Shown: positions 45,301 to 56,937 of the stretch, in pieces
Layout: the number at the start of each line of letters is the position of its first letter
Position numbering within the stretch: the first letter of the stretch is position 1
Assembly (NCBI GenBank): GCA_033002965.1
Contig: JAURVB010013882.1
Span: forward strand, 69,501 to 133,500
DNA length: 64,000 bases
DNA from: Piper betle
Lineage: Eukaryota; Streptophyta; Magnoliopsida; Piperales; Piperaceae
Reading direction: 5' to 3'
Translations under genes and position numbers: made by a program
The notes under the pieces: generated by a model
Told to the model about the DNA's origin: nothing
Seen by the model: only the letters and a program-made list of their open reading frames with translations
Databases searched by the model: none

Positions 45301-46438
45301 ATGGCTCCTCCCCGGTTGATAGACAAGTCTTCATTTTTATTGACTTTTGACTGGCCTAGACAAGTCAGTCAATTTGTTGCTTCCTCTTCTTTGTCCATCC
45401 CCAATCTCTCTTACCCTCTCCTATTTGCCCTGCCTTGTCCTGCAGATATAGCTGGCAACTTCACAGGTTTGAAGCGTTCCGAGCCCAATTTCGGGTTTTG
45501 ATCGCTTTTTTGTTCTGACGACATCCGATGATGATGAGTTTGTTTTTTTGTTCATCTTTCCTTTTGGCTCTCTCTCAGATGGTATGTTCAGGGGGATATA
45601 CAATGGGAAGCAGTGTCATCTTCCTGACATCCAAACTGCTTTGGCTCGGGCGTGGAATTCTGGAGTCGATAGGATCATTGTACCTTCTCTTTTTTACCAA
45701 CTATTTGTTCCTTCCTCTCTTTTTAATATAAGAACAAATGTGAGTTTATTCGATGGATATGTTGAGGGTCACTGGTGGATCACTTGAAGAATCGAAGGAA
45801 GCACTTGCCATCGCCGAGATTGATGGTTAGACTTCCTGCTTCCTCCACATACATCTCCCATCATCTACAATCGATAAATCAACCTTCCTACGTTCCTCTT
45901 TCTACATTTTTATGCAGGGAGGCTCTTCTGCACTGTGGGTGTGCATCCCACCAGATGCAAAGTAAACCTCGTTCTTCAATTTCTTCTCTGTCCTCGCCTT
46001 TAGTTTTATCTTCTTCTTTTTATCCCCACCATTTTCTTCTTCCTTCTGTGCAGGAGTTTGAAAAAAGTGGTGATCCGGAGCATCATTTTCAGGAGCTAGT
46101 GTCCTTGGCTAAAGAAGGAATTGCCAAGGGAAAGGTTTATCTTTTGCTTCATACCTGCAATCGAGTAGTCTCCTTTGGGCTTATCTAGATTCCTCACTTT
46201 CCAACTGGATTTTTCAGTTTCATTTGATGCAATTCATATCTTCTGAATTTGTGATTCAATCTGCAATGAAAATAAACTAGAGTATAGATGTAGCTAGCAT
46301 CTTCCTCTAGGTTTTCCTTGATCCTCAACGAAGAAGAACAAGAAGCAAAGGATACGATCTAAACCAAGCAGCAATAAACTGGAAGAAAACTTTGATTCAA
46401 TTCAATAAACTGTCTGCAAACTACAAATAGACATCTTC

Positions 46439-46486
<48 letters not shown>

Positions 46487-49472
46487 GAAGATGTCTATCT
46501 AGGAAAGACTCCTAGTGCAAATAGAAACTCTAACTACTAACTCAAATAAAACATCTAATCTGGAAATTTAGAAGTCCTAACCAAAATAGGAAAGCTACAA
46601 ATAAACTGTATCTGAAATAGGAAAGTAACTAAAAATCTAAATTATGAAAGCGCTACTGTTTATGTCTCCTAGAATAGAAGCCTTGTTGTAGTACTCTTCT
46701 TCAATGTTCTCCTCATCTATATGTGGATCTAAACTCGGCTGCAAATCAGTAATAATATCTTGATACTCAACGTCATCAATTTGGCTCTGCATTCCTTTCT
46801 GGTTCGTCTTCTTTAGCAATTTTTATGATGTTGATGATGTGTGAGGACATCAATCAGTAGTAATGCTTCAAATTTATTACCAACTGTTGCTATATTCCCA
46901 AGTATATTACATTTAGTACAGCCTTTGTATCACCATTCTTCCTGATTATAAGCAGTTACTAAGTTAAGATATGCATTGTAGGTGGTGGCAATTGGTGAGT
47001 GTGGATTGGACTATGATAGGCTTCATTTTTTCCCTTTTGACATTCAGAAAAAGTGCGTAATAACTTTTTGGATGATATATTACTGTAGTTTTTCTTATTT
47101 GGGAGCCATATGGTTCTTTAATGACATTTTGAAATGTGCTACCAGATATTTTGAAAAGCAGTTTGAATTGGCAAAGATTGTGAAACTACCAATGTTTCTT
47201 CACATGCGTGCTGCTGCTAGAGATTTCTGGGACATTTTGGGGCGGAATAAGGACGGGTGAGTTTTGATTGTATTGATCACAGTTTTATTAGTCTTGTTCC
47301 ACACGTACTGAAGGACATATTTATAAAAGAAATGAGACAATTGCAATTCTTTTTTGTGTCAATTGGTTAAATTAATGAAAAGAAGCTCATGTGAGCTTTC
47401 AGCTAAAATATCTAAGATGCATTATTTTCTGTAGTATCCTTGCTTATTTATTGATGATACTCCCCTTTATGGCTGAACTAGTATGTTCATGTTTTATCAA
47501 TATTTCTACCCCGTCTCGCAGGTTCGTAGCTGGGGTTGCTCATTCATTTACTGGAAGTGTAGAAGACAGAGATAATCTTTTACAATTCGAGCACTTGTAC
47601 ATAGGTAAGTAAATACTAATTCACATTTATCTTGACATTAAATTCAGAAGTTTTGAGGTTTGTTTTTTAAAAAAACATTTTCAAGAATGGGTGCATTTAA
47701 CTTCCTTGAGGCTTCAATTATTTGGAAGGGAAGATTAAAACACATATCTCTTGCTGCAATTTTTCTTGAAAGAAAAGTGGAGAAAGAGGTGTCATTGTTC
47801 ATGCTCCAAACTCATTTATGTGGATAAGCCATACTCAACTTTTTTTCTTAATTAGGTTACAGCTAATGCTGATAGGTTGCCCTTTCTTTATATCTTTGTA
47901 TTCTTACGTGATTGATTAAGTCATTGTGATTTAATTCAAGGACAATGAATGGGCTAATCCAAATAATACTCATTTCTCTCTTTAATAATTTGTTCTTTCT
48001 TTCGTATTTGTGGTCAGGAGTAAATGTTTGTTCATTAAATACTCAGGAAAACCTTAATGTTGTAAAAGGCATTCCGGTTGAGAGAATGATGATAGAGACA
48101 GATTCGCCATACTGTGAAATAAAAAGTACCCATGCTGGCATTAGTTTTGTAAAATCCATTTGGCCTTCTAAGAGGAAGGAGAAGTATGATAAAGATTCCA
48201 CTGTGAAGGGTCGCAATAAGCCTTGTTTAGTGAGGTATAGATGCCAATTCCATTCACATTAAGTCTCTGCTGTTTTTTTGGGAGTGATGTGAAGTTGTGA
48301 ATACTTATTAAAAGGCCATGCTGTAAAAGAATTTCAGAAATATAGGACTTATATAAACTTGTTTCTCCATACGACTTCAGTTACGGGATCATGTCCAAAG
48401 TTTACATATCTATAAAGAAAGTGCATTTGTTTCATTGATACTGTGATTAATTATTTTAAGTTCTGCAGGCAGGTTTTAGAAGTGGTTGCCGGTTGTAAGG
48501 GCTTTGGTGATATTGATAAGCTGGGTGAAACTTTGTACCACAATACTTGCAGGTTAAGAAGTTCTTTACTTCTCTCTATTTGAGCCTTGAGGTATTGTTA
48601 GCTTTGCAATTGTAGCTAGGAATTAGTCTTAATTAACTTACGGACGTCGTGAATAGGGGTGAGCATGGTCTGGTCTAACTTACCAAACCAACCGATCCAA
48701 ATTCATTACGGTTCGGTGTTAGTTTGATTTGGTTGTAGTTTGGTTAAAACCGAAAATCAACCAAACTTAATTCGGTCGGTCTGGTCGGTTCGGTCAAATT
48801 TCGATCGAAACCAATCAAACCAAATAAACAATAAATGAAAAAATCTTATTCACATCACTTTCTTCTTCAATGTTGTACATGTCCATCAAAAGTTTAAAAA
48901 ATGTTATTTTGGTTTAATTTTTTGAAAATAATTTATTTATTTAGATGGAAGTTTAATATATTATTTATACAATACCCCAAATTAGAGCATTATTCATATA
49001 ATTTTTCATAATAAATTTATAATTATCCTTAACTATGTGCTAATAATTTTTTTAATTTTTTATTCCATAAATAAAACTTGAGAATAATTAAAGTGCACAC
49101 TAAAGAATAAATACTATTAATGATAAAAAATATTATTTATTATTTTGGTTAGTTTGGTTGGAATTTGGTTAAAACCAAAACAAATTGAATTAGTTTAGTT
49201 TGGTTATTAATTGTAATTTGGTTTTCTTTGGTTAACTAAATTGCTTTAATTCGGTTAATTAGGTAAGCGGTTTGGTTCGGTTTGGTTTATCCAAACCGGT
49301 CAAATGATCAGCCCTAATCATGAGACAATTGTTCTGATGTTATACATTTCATTAGTTCGAACTAGACATGGACTTTTTGAAAGAGTGATCCTTTTTTTAT
49401 AGGGTGTTCTTTCCGCAGGACCTGGATACAGTTGCAGATGCCCTTCTTGCTCATGACCATTCCATTAAATGA
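45301..49472 (+). CDS. TatD-type metal-dependent deoxyribonuclease, 320 aa
   Basis: Putative Mg-dependent deoxyribonuclease of the TatD amidohydrolase-fold family; eukaryotic members are linked to DNA fragmentation and repair. Twelve exons: 45301-45322, 45446-45466, 45579-45679, 45768-45825, 45918-45961, 46054-46134, 46982-47052, 47146-47256, 47522-47604, 48018-48234, 48469-48552 and 49403-49472. They total 963 bases with compatible phases. Landmarks are [37 protein letters not shown] (metal-binding E), [37 protein letters not shown] (catalytic D) and [14 protein letters not shown]. Two junctions are odd. Exon 1 ends ATAG|ACAAGT where GT is expected, and exon 4 needs an acceptor ending GG (TTGAGG|GTCACT), one G too many for TTGAG|GTC. 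Intron 6 holds a palindrome and a repeat fragment; intron 11 holds a MITE. Probably functional or very recently damaged. Confidence 0.85.
46290..46850 (-). repeat. Probable retroelement fragment in TatD intron 6
   Basis: Sequence unlike the rest of the intron. The minus-strand frame 46637-46819 encodes an acidic peptide ([17 protein letters not shown], then [12 protein letters not shown]), and flanking text reads like LTR-proximal sequence. No LTR pair, TSD or catalytic domain was found, so its class is uncertain. Confidence 0.3.
46427..46498. repeat. 72-bp perfect palindrome with TA core
   Basis: Arms ATAGACATCTTCTATTTC and GAAATAGAAGATGTCTAT flank an (AT)18 run. The whole 72 bases read the same on both strands. 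It would form a long hairpin in RNA or a cruciform in DNA. It lies inside TatD intron 6. Confidence 0.9.
48654..49316. mobile_element. hAT-like MITE in the last TatD intron
   Basis: Ends TAGGGGTGAGCATG and, on the other strand, TAGGGCTGATCATT are terminal inverted repeats. The flanking 8-mers GTCGTGAA and ATCATGAG agree at 5 of 8 positions. Subterminal regions are rich in GGTTTGGTT/AACCAAACC words, the common pattern of plant hAT MITEs; the middle is AT-rich. About 660 bases, no coding. It enlarges intron 11 without touching the splice sites. Confidence 0.65.
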
Positions 49473-50626
49473 AACACTTCGAGGTTCGGTTCTGCTTTTG
49501 TTACTGAATTTTTGCAATGAGCTAATGGTGGTACACTGAATTTTTCTCTGTTTCATATTCATTTTCCAGGAAATAAAATCTGAAATATTTCATTGCGCCA
49601 CCATTCATTGCATCCTACCACAATGATCGTACTTCTCCAGTACTCCGCTCTCCGCGATCAAATGGTGCGCCAAAAAAGAAAAAGCACCTAATTTATGCCT
49701 GGAAAGGTTATTGAGATCTGTCATTAAGTTTGTCGTTTTCTTTGTCAAAATTGTAGCGTTCTTTGCTTTAGATCTATCTGGTCCATGTGTTCAGGGGCAT
49801 GCAAGAAGAAATGTTTGATCTGACTTAGCAAAAGCCATCTCCTCACTGCCTGTCACTGGATTTTCCGCAGCCTCCACCGCCTGGAGGCCAAGTGTGTGCG
49901 CACCTATCCATAATCTTGCAGCCTCATGGGACCACCGATCACCGATGTTGCATATTGATCTTGTTGAATTAAGGGGATTGCTTGGAATTTTTTTCTTTTT
50001 AAGTAACCTCGCCCCATGCGACAATAAGTTAGGCACATATTTAACCGTCGCTAGATCCCGACCGAGTCGGGACTGCTAATCACATCCCGGTGTTGTCTAA
50101 AACCCAGAATAGCGTAACTATTTGATTGCATAATTTTTTTTACGCAGAAGAATAATCGCATAATGTTGATGATCACAACATTACGTCTTACTATCACAAC
50201 ATTGTTGGGTTATGAATAATTTGAAACTATTCTGTACGATTTGACAAATGTTGCAGTAAGCAATAATATATCAGTCCGAAAATGAGGAAATGCCATCACT
50301 TATTTATACCAAAGAAAATATAAACACTTACTACAGTCCACATCGGGGTAACCAAAAAACGAGGAATTCTTGAGACCGTAGTTCCATGCCCACCTGCATC
50401 TTCCTCAACATGCCCATTCGACAAAGAATACCATTAAATCCAATAAACCATCCTGTCATCTCCAGAAACTGAAAGCCCAATTTCGTCAACAGGGTATCTC
50501 TTGCGAGAGTCAGCTCATCCAACTCTCAAGATTGGACACTGTTCCATCCACATTGCAGACATATTTAACCGATAAGTTTAGCTTACATGTGGACGTGAAC
50601 GACAGTTGTTACAGCTCTTTATCCCG
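49473..50626. other. Convergent 3' regions of TatD and LSG1
   Basis: TatD (plus) and LSG1 (minus) converge here. Both 3' untranslated regions are expected within it. Short frames on both strands lack recognisable features; no RNA gene was seen. Confidence 0.45.
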
Positions 50627-53600
50627 CTACCTCGATAGTTTCAGATTCACTGCTGGTTTCTGAAACACTCTTACAACCGGCATTCCATCTTCGTTATCAT
50701 TTTGCACTCTCCAAGATCTGTCTTTCTTTCTCTGAGGCTTCTTGTGATGTTTATGTGAGGAGGCCCCTCGTTCTGCTGAGGCTTTCTTCTTACCAAGAGT
50801 AGCTACCATCCCTGATGTATGATCAAACAACTTGAGATCATTCAGAAAGGGAGTAAGGCCAAGTTCACCGCCAGTGGCCTTTGCATCCTCATCATGGTCA
50901 TCATCATCAAGTGGCACTGGAGCTTCCTCCCCATAAATGTCATCCAAACTGCTGTCTGTCTCCTCATTTCCCTCGTCTATTGAAATCCCCGGAGGCATTT
51001 CAAAATGTGGCAGCTTACCATCCAAATAATCCTTTAATATCTGACGAGCTGCTCTTGTTTCATCTGGAAGTCCACTGGAACCAACATAACCCCGGGAGGC
51101 ACAATAGACTCTCAGCAGTTCAGAAGCCAAAGGAGGTCTGTTTTGTGGCTCATAAGGTTTGGGCTTTGGCAAAGTGATATTATATATGCTCTCTAGTGCA
51201 TGGTTTGGTACACGGTTGGCTACAACCTGCACGGCCTTTCGATGTTCTGTCATTCGGTCAATTGGTAGGACACCAGAGGCAATCATCTCATATCGAGAGC
51301 TAGAGAAAGATGGAAAAACCAATCCAGGACAGTCACAAAGAACCAATCTGTCATTCATTACCAATGTCTGAAAATGTTTTGTCTTTCCTGGAGTTGACGT
51401 TACCCCTGTCCGTTTTTCTCCAACCAAAGCATTGATAGTTGAACTCTTTCCAACATTTGGATAACCAACGAAACCCACTGTCACATGCTTTGCAAAGGAA
51501 ACATTCCCACCTTTGCGGTGGGAGCCTTCATTAGCATGAGTACTAAAACCACTGCCATCCATACCTTTTCGTTCCAAAGCTTTTTTCCTGTTTTCTGCTA
51601 TAATTTCTGCTTTCAGTTGTAAGAGAGCTAGTAGTTCATCTCTTCCATATATTTTTGTTTCAGAGCCTACAACATGTACCGAACTAATTTCTTGATCTAC
51701 CCAGTGACTACTGCTCAATTTCTTACCCTCAAGAGTAGCAGAAGCTTCCTTTGCAGACCAAAATGTAAACAAAATTCCATGATGATTGAAATAGTCGGCC
51801 CACTTTCTCCTATAAAAATCAATAGAGTAATGATGAGAAGTGAAGTAACGTTCTCATTTTATGCCATTATTGCTGCTAAATGGAACTGTTTGCAAACCTA
51901 AGAGGGACAGGTAAAAGATCAGCCTTGTTAACAAGCAACATGGTTCTCTTGTGTTCATCAATTTCTCGTGCATATGCCTGTTGATTATAAATAAATTTGA
52001 GACAGAAGTTAAAAGACTCGAACGGTTAAAGAAAAAAATCACATGACAGAACTATAAGAATAATTTGCATTCAGTATCTCAAGAATAGCTGATGATCCAA
52101 CTCATACCCAACCAACACAAAGCACATATTCACTCTTCTCAAAACACCTAAGAACAATAGTACTAATTGATAACAAGGTATTGAGAAAAGACAATTGACA
52201 AAATCCACCACATAAACACAACATTCACATTATTTATTGACTCTTATATTTTGCAAGACAAAATACCCTGGCAGCTTGTAGCATAGGCACAATGACATTT
52301 GGTGCAACAGAAACATCATCTAATAAACATCAATCCATCAAACTGAACAAAGAAATAGATGTGAATACCTCAAGGTCAGGGCAGCGATAAAATAGTGGGT
52401 TGCGTGCATCAACAACCATAACAACCTACATAAACAAAATGATGCCTTCAATTTGTTTGAATAAAATATATAAACATGACAGGAGGGGAGGGGGGGGATG
52501 GTGGTGGTGGAAAGAGAGGACAGATTAAATACACCAAATTGGAAAGTGAACAGATTAATGGCAAAGTAAGAGCTCAACTGATTATGTACAAGAAAACATT
52601 TAAATTTACCAGATCACTTCGTTCAAGTACCCTCCAGAGCTGTTTCCATATATCTAAATTTTTCTCAAATGGAGTAAGAACAAGCCTCTCATTTTCCTCG
52701 AGCCTAAATCACACAGATATTGTAGTCAAGAGTACAAAGAAGCATTAGATATGCAACAAACGTAAAATTGATAAGCCGGATTAAAACAAAACCATCATAG
52801 ACTTAGGCCTTTGAACTTAGAGACTAATTATGCAATGTTATAGTTGAGGGGCTCAAAAGTCTAACAGTAAAAAAATGTAAAATGGAGGACAATCATTGAA
52901 TCCATTAACTGGTTCAAATCAGTACACTCCATCATATTTTTTCTCAGGTTCCTTATAAAGGCCATTCTAGGAGGTAAGTACACATCTGGAAGGAATCATT
53001 TTTAGTAACAATGGATATAGAAGAGAAAACAAAAGGACTGATTGACGACCAACCTTGCAAGGCTTCTTCGCCATGCCAGAAAAGAATGATTTTCGGTTTC
53101 TTCAAGCTCTTCTGTAGACATCTTTGCATCCCACGGCGGTCTAGAAAGTTAAAAGAGCTCATGAAGTGAATTTGATGATAAAAAACGGAACAAAGAAATT
53201 GAACGAACAGCCCCTATACAACTAAATAAGTATATCAGAAGCGTATTCGCGACATGTCAAATTGACACTTGGTCATTATTATGAGCAATGATAGCATTAT
53301 ACCTCCTTGGTATTCTGAGGCTGCTAGCGTGCAAAGCCTCCTCCTCCTTTTGAAGCCGTCTCCTCTCTTCCGGAGTCAATTCACTCGCCACCGAGTCTGT
53401 ATCACTGCAGGAGACGTCAAAAATAACTACCACCCTAGCCTTTTTTTTAACAACCTACCGCCCCTCACAAAGTAAACGACGGCAGTTTTCGGAGAGTAAT
53501 TAACAAAAAATAACCCCCAAAAAAGAAAAAGGTCAAAACAAACAACATACGAGCGATCGACGAGGAGCTGGGGAACGGGATTGTCGGCGAGGTGAAGGAG

Positions 53601-53780
53601 GTGGGCGGCGTCGGCCTGTTCGACGACGGCTTCGATGTCAGATACGTCGGTGACGGACTGGAGGACGCGGCGGTTGTGACGGCCGAGAAGGTGTCCCTTC
53701 TCCTTGGAGAGGCGGACCATCTGGTTGTGCTGCTTCACCAGCGCCCTCCCCAGCGACCCCTCCGCCTCCTTCTTCCCCAT
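50627..53780 (-). CDS. LSG1: LSG1-type circularly permuted GTPase, 610 aa
   Basis: Cytoplasmic GTPase of the YlqF/YawG family that releases the export adaptor NMD3 from pre-60S ribosomal subunits. Seven exons: 53551-53780, 53303-53404, 53054-53140, 52610-52703, 52369-52425, 51898-51977 and 50627-51809. All are GT-AG with matching phases, giving 610 residues, near the family's usual size. Motifs appear in permuted order: G4 NKAD (207-210) before G1 GYPNVGKSS (332-340) and G3 DCPG (376-379). Other landmarks are SLGRALVKQHNQMVRLSKE at the N-terminus, RPPWDAKMSTEEL, RLVLTPFEKNLDIW, VVMVVDARNPLFYRCPDLE, TSTPGKTKHFQTL, SFSSSRYEMIASGVLPIDRM and a basic tail HKHHKKPQRKKDRSWRVQN. An acidic stretch precedes the tail. 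The reading frame is intact, in contrast to its neighbours. Confidence 0.95.
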
Positions 53781-54323
53781 CTTCTCTCTCTCTCTCTTTG
53801 CCCTCTCTCTCCCCCCAAGCACGTGCGACTCTCCGGCGACAATCGAAATCAGCGGCGGCGGCGGCGGGTCACAACACAACTCAATATGGAATGGCGGTCG
53901 GCGAGGCAGGGGAGGGGAGAAGAAACGCGCCAACTGCGGGCCAGTTGACCCACTCTACCCGCCACACCCGCGACCCGCCCCGGGGGAGGAGGAAGGAAGG
54001 AAGGAAGCAAGCTGCCCCACCGGCCGAAGCGTCTAGAAGGATCAGTTATTGCCGTTGGATGAACATGGACGTACAGAGATATCCAAGTTTCTTCGAATCC
54101 GACGGCTTAGATCCTCCGCAGGCGTCCACATCCGATCTGGACCGTCCCCGCTTCCCCACCGAAACAGCTATCAAAGCGAAGCTTTTTAGGGTAGGAAGGG
54201 GGACGATCCATCGGAGCGAAGCTATCGACTTTTGTCTTGCTCCGATCGGAGAGTAGGCCAGCCGTCCCCTTCGCCGTCGTATTCTTATTGGAGTGTGTGT
54301 GTGTGAGGAGCGGGGAGGGGAAG
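53781..54323. promoter_or_regulatory. Divergent promoter region of LSG1 and DnaJ
   Basis: Only 543 bases separate the two start codons on opposite strands. The LSG1 side has a CT-rich stretch (53781-53817, read GA-rich on the gene strand). A GGCC-rich middle (about 53850-54000) contains GGGCC words. No TATA box was evident on either side. This is a likely shared, CpG-rich bidirectional promoter; co-regulation is inference. Confidence 0.5.
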
Positions 54324-54520
54324 ATGTTTGGGAGGGCGGCGCCGAAGAAGAGCAACAACACCAAGTACTATGAGGTACTGGGGGTGTCCAAGAGCGCCTC
54401 CCAGGATGACCTCAAGAAGGCTTACCGTAAGGCCGCTATCAAGAACCACCCCGACAAAGGAGGAGATCCCGAAAAGGTATACAAATTTGGAACCAACGTT
54501 TCATTTTTCTTCTTCAATTT

Positions 54521-54573
<53 letters not shown>

Positions 54574-56937
54574 GTGACGGATTTTGATATTTGGGCGGTG
54601 TCGCTGGGTTGAATTGTGGTTCAATTACAATATTGTGGTTGCGTTGATCTCCTTTTGTGATGTGGATTTGATTCTGCAAATTGGTTTGAGAATCATTTTC
54701 TGTCTTAGGGCTGCTGAGGTAGACGATTGTTTGATTTTGTTGGTGATGTGCCAAATTAAATTGGTTAACATTTGGTTCTATTTTTGCATTTTTTAAAAGT
54801 GTTTTGGATGGATGGTGGGTTCGAACGAGTTACTAGATCAGAACTTCATTTAGGATAGGGCAATCTTAATTACAAAGATTGGTCAATGGTGTTGGTTTTC
54901 ATTTTATGAGGCTTTATGTGTGATCGTAATGGTTATATATATATATATATAAAATTCAGGTTTCTCCCTTCATTAGCACAATCCTCGCGAAATGAGGGGA
55001 AGGATTAAAGCTTTGCTTATGTCTATGTCTCTTCTTAACCATAATAATTTAATTTTGAAATATGCCGTATCCCAACAACTTATCAAGTAAAGCTTATACA
55101 AGTTGTAATTGTGTTTAGGGTTACTGTCTGTCTAAACATGTTTTTCCTCTTGTCGATTTGATATGATTGGCTATGGATTTTTCTTATGACGCTCAAGCAC
55201 TAGTATGGTTTGAAAAATAAGTTGTACCCGATCACCTATTAGAAAAAATGTTATATATGTTGTGATTGTGTTTACGATTACTAGCTGCTTTATTCCATAC
55301 TTTATGCTTTGGTGCCTTGGTGTGGTTAATTATGGATTATCTGGCTTCAGTTTTGTGTGTTTTCGTGTACCTTTTTTTTCTTTAAAAATTATTGATGTCA
55401 TGGTTGCAGTTCAAGGAGCTGGCTCAAGCCTATGAAGTATTAAGTGATCCTGAGAAACGTGAGATATATGACCAGTATGGCGAAGATGCTCTCAAAGAGG
55501 GAATGGGCGGAGGTGGAGGTGGGCATGACCCGTTTGACATCTTCCAATCCTTCTTTGGTGGCAATCCTTTTGGAGGTGATGCTGTTTTTTTCCCCCTCTC
55601 AATTAGACACTTACACTGAGCTTAAAACTGTTTCTCTTCAAGTGGTTCATAGTTGCCTTTATCTTGTGCTAATATGATAAATGGTGAATGAATGATCCAG
55701 GTGGTGGAAGCAGCCGCGGTGGTCGGAGACAAAGGAGGGGGAAGATGTTGTACACCCTCTCAAGGTGTCCTTGGAGGAACTGTACAATGGCACATCTAAG
55801 AAGCTTTCTCTGTCCCGGAATGTTATCTGTTCCAAATGTAAAGGGTTAGTTGTTTCCACTGAATAATCACAGGATTTCTTTAGCGGAGTTGTGAAATGTT
55901 TACTTGTATCTTGTGTTTTTGTGTCGTAGGAAAGGATCTAAATCGGGTGCCTCAATGAAGTGTGCTGGCTGCCAAGGATCTGGCATGAAGGTTTCAATCC
56001 GACAGTTGGGACCATCTATGATCCAGCAGATGCAGCATCCTTGTAATGATTGTAAAGGAACTGGTGAGATGATCAATGACAAGGATAGGTGCCCTCAGTG
56101 CAAGGGAGAGAAGGTTATCCAGGAGAAGAAGGTGTTGGAAGTACATGTTGAGAAGGGTATGCAAAATGGACAGAAAATCACCTTCCCTGGTGAGGCAGAC
56201 GAAGCAGTAAGTTTACCTAACTCTGAGGAGTCTTTGTATATTCTGCGGTGTCTTTGATCTTTGCATGTGTATTGGCGGCTTGGTGGTTTTTATCTGATCG
56301 ATCATCTAATGTTTCGTGATGGGTGATTTCTGCAGCCTGATACCGTTACAGGGGACATAATTTTTGTTCTTCAACAGAAGGAGCATCCCAAGTTCAAGAG
56401 AAAGGGGGATGACCTGTTTGTGGAGCACTCACTTTCTCTTACAGAAGCTCTCTGTGGTTTCCAGTTTGTGTTGACCCATCTAGATAACAGACAACTCTTG
56501 GTCAAGTCCAATCCTGGGGAAGTTGTCAAGCCTGGTAAATTATCTATGACGTTAATATCTTTTGTTTTTTAGGATTGTAAGAGTCATGATGACTTATCCG
56601 GATTATCGAACTCGGCAGATCAATTCAAGGCTATCAATGATGAGGGAATGCCAATGTACCAAAGGCCCTTCATGAGGGGCAAGCTTTATATCCACTTCTC
56701 CGTCGACTTCCCCGAGTCCTTGTCCCCTGACCAGTGCAAGGCTCTTGAAGCCGTGCTGCCACCAAGGGCTTCCCCCAGATGACGGACATGGAGCTTGACG
56801 AGTGTGAGGAGACCACTCTACATGACGTCAACATCGAAGACGAGATGAGGAGGAAACAGGCGCAGGCCCAGGAGGCTTATGATGAAGACGAAGACATGCA
56901 TGGTGGTGGGCAGAGAGTTCAATGCGCTCAGCAGTAA
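54324..56937 (+). CDS. Type-I DnaJ/Hsp40 co-chaperone (DNAJA2-like) with two frame breaks
   Basis: Cytosolic co-chaperone that stimulates Hsp70 and delivers clients. Six exons: 54324-54476, 55410-55575, 55701-55844, 55930-56206, 56336-56534 and 56619-56937. Domains: J domain ([23 protein letters not shown] at 42-44), Gly/Phe region ([19 protein letters not shown]), four CxxCxGxG-type repeats ([32 protein letters not shown]), client-binding part ([29 protein letters not shown]) and C-terminal CAQQ, a farnesylation box. Exon 3 is one base short at a G5 run (55737-55741) and exon 6 one base short at a C5 run (56772-56776). Counting both, the length is 419 codons plus stop, the usual size of plant DnaJ2. 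Either homopolymer errors in the assembly or a recent pseudogene. Confidence 0.92.
54528..54571. repeat. TA microsatellite in DnaJ intron 1
   Basis: About 20 TA units in the first intron of the DnaJ gene; a second, shorter TA run lies near 54935-54951. Confidence 0.9.
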
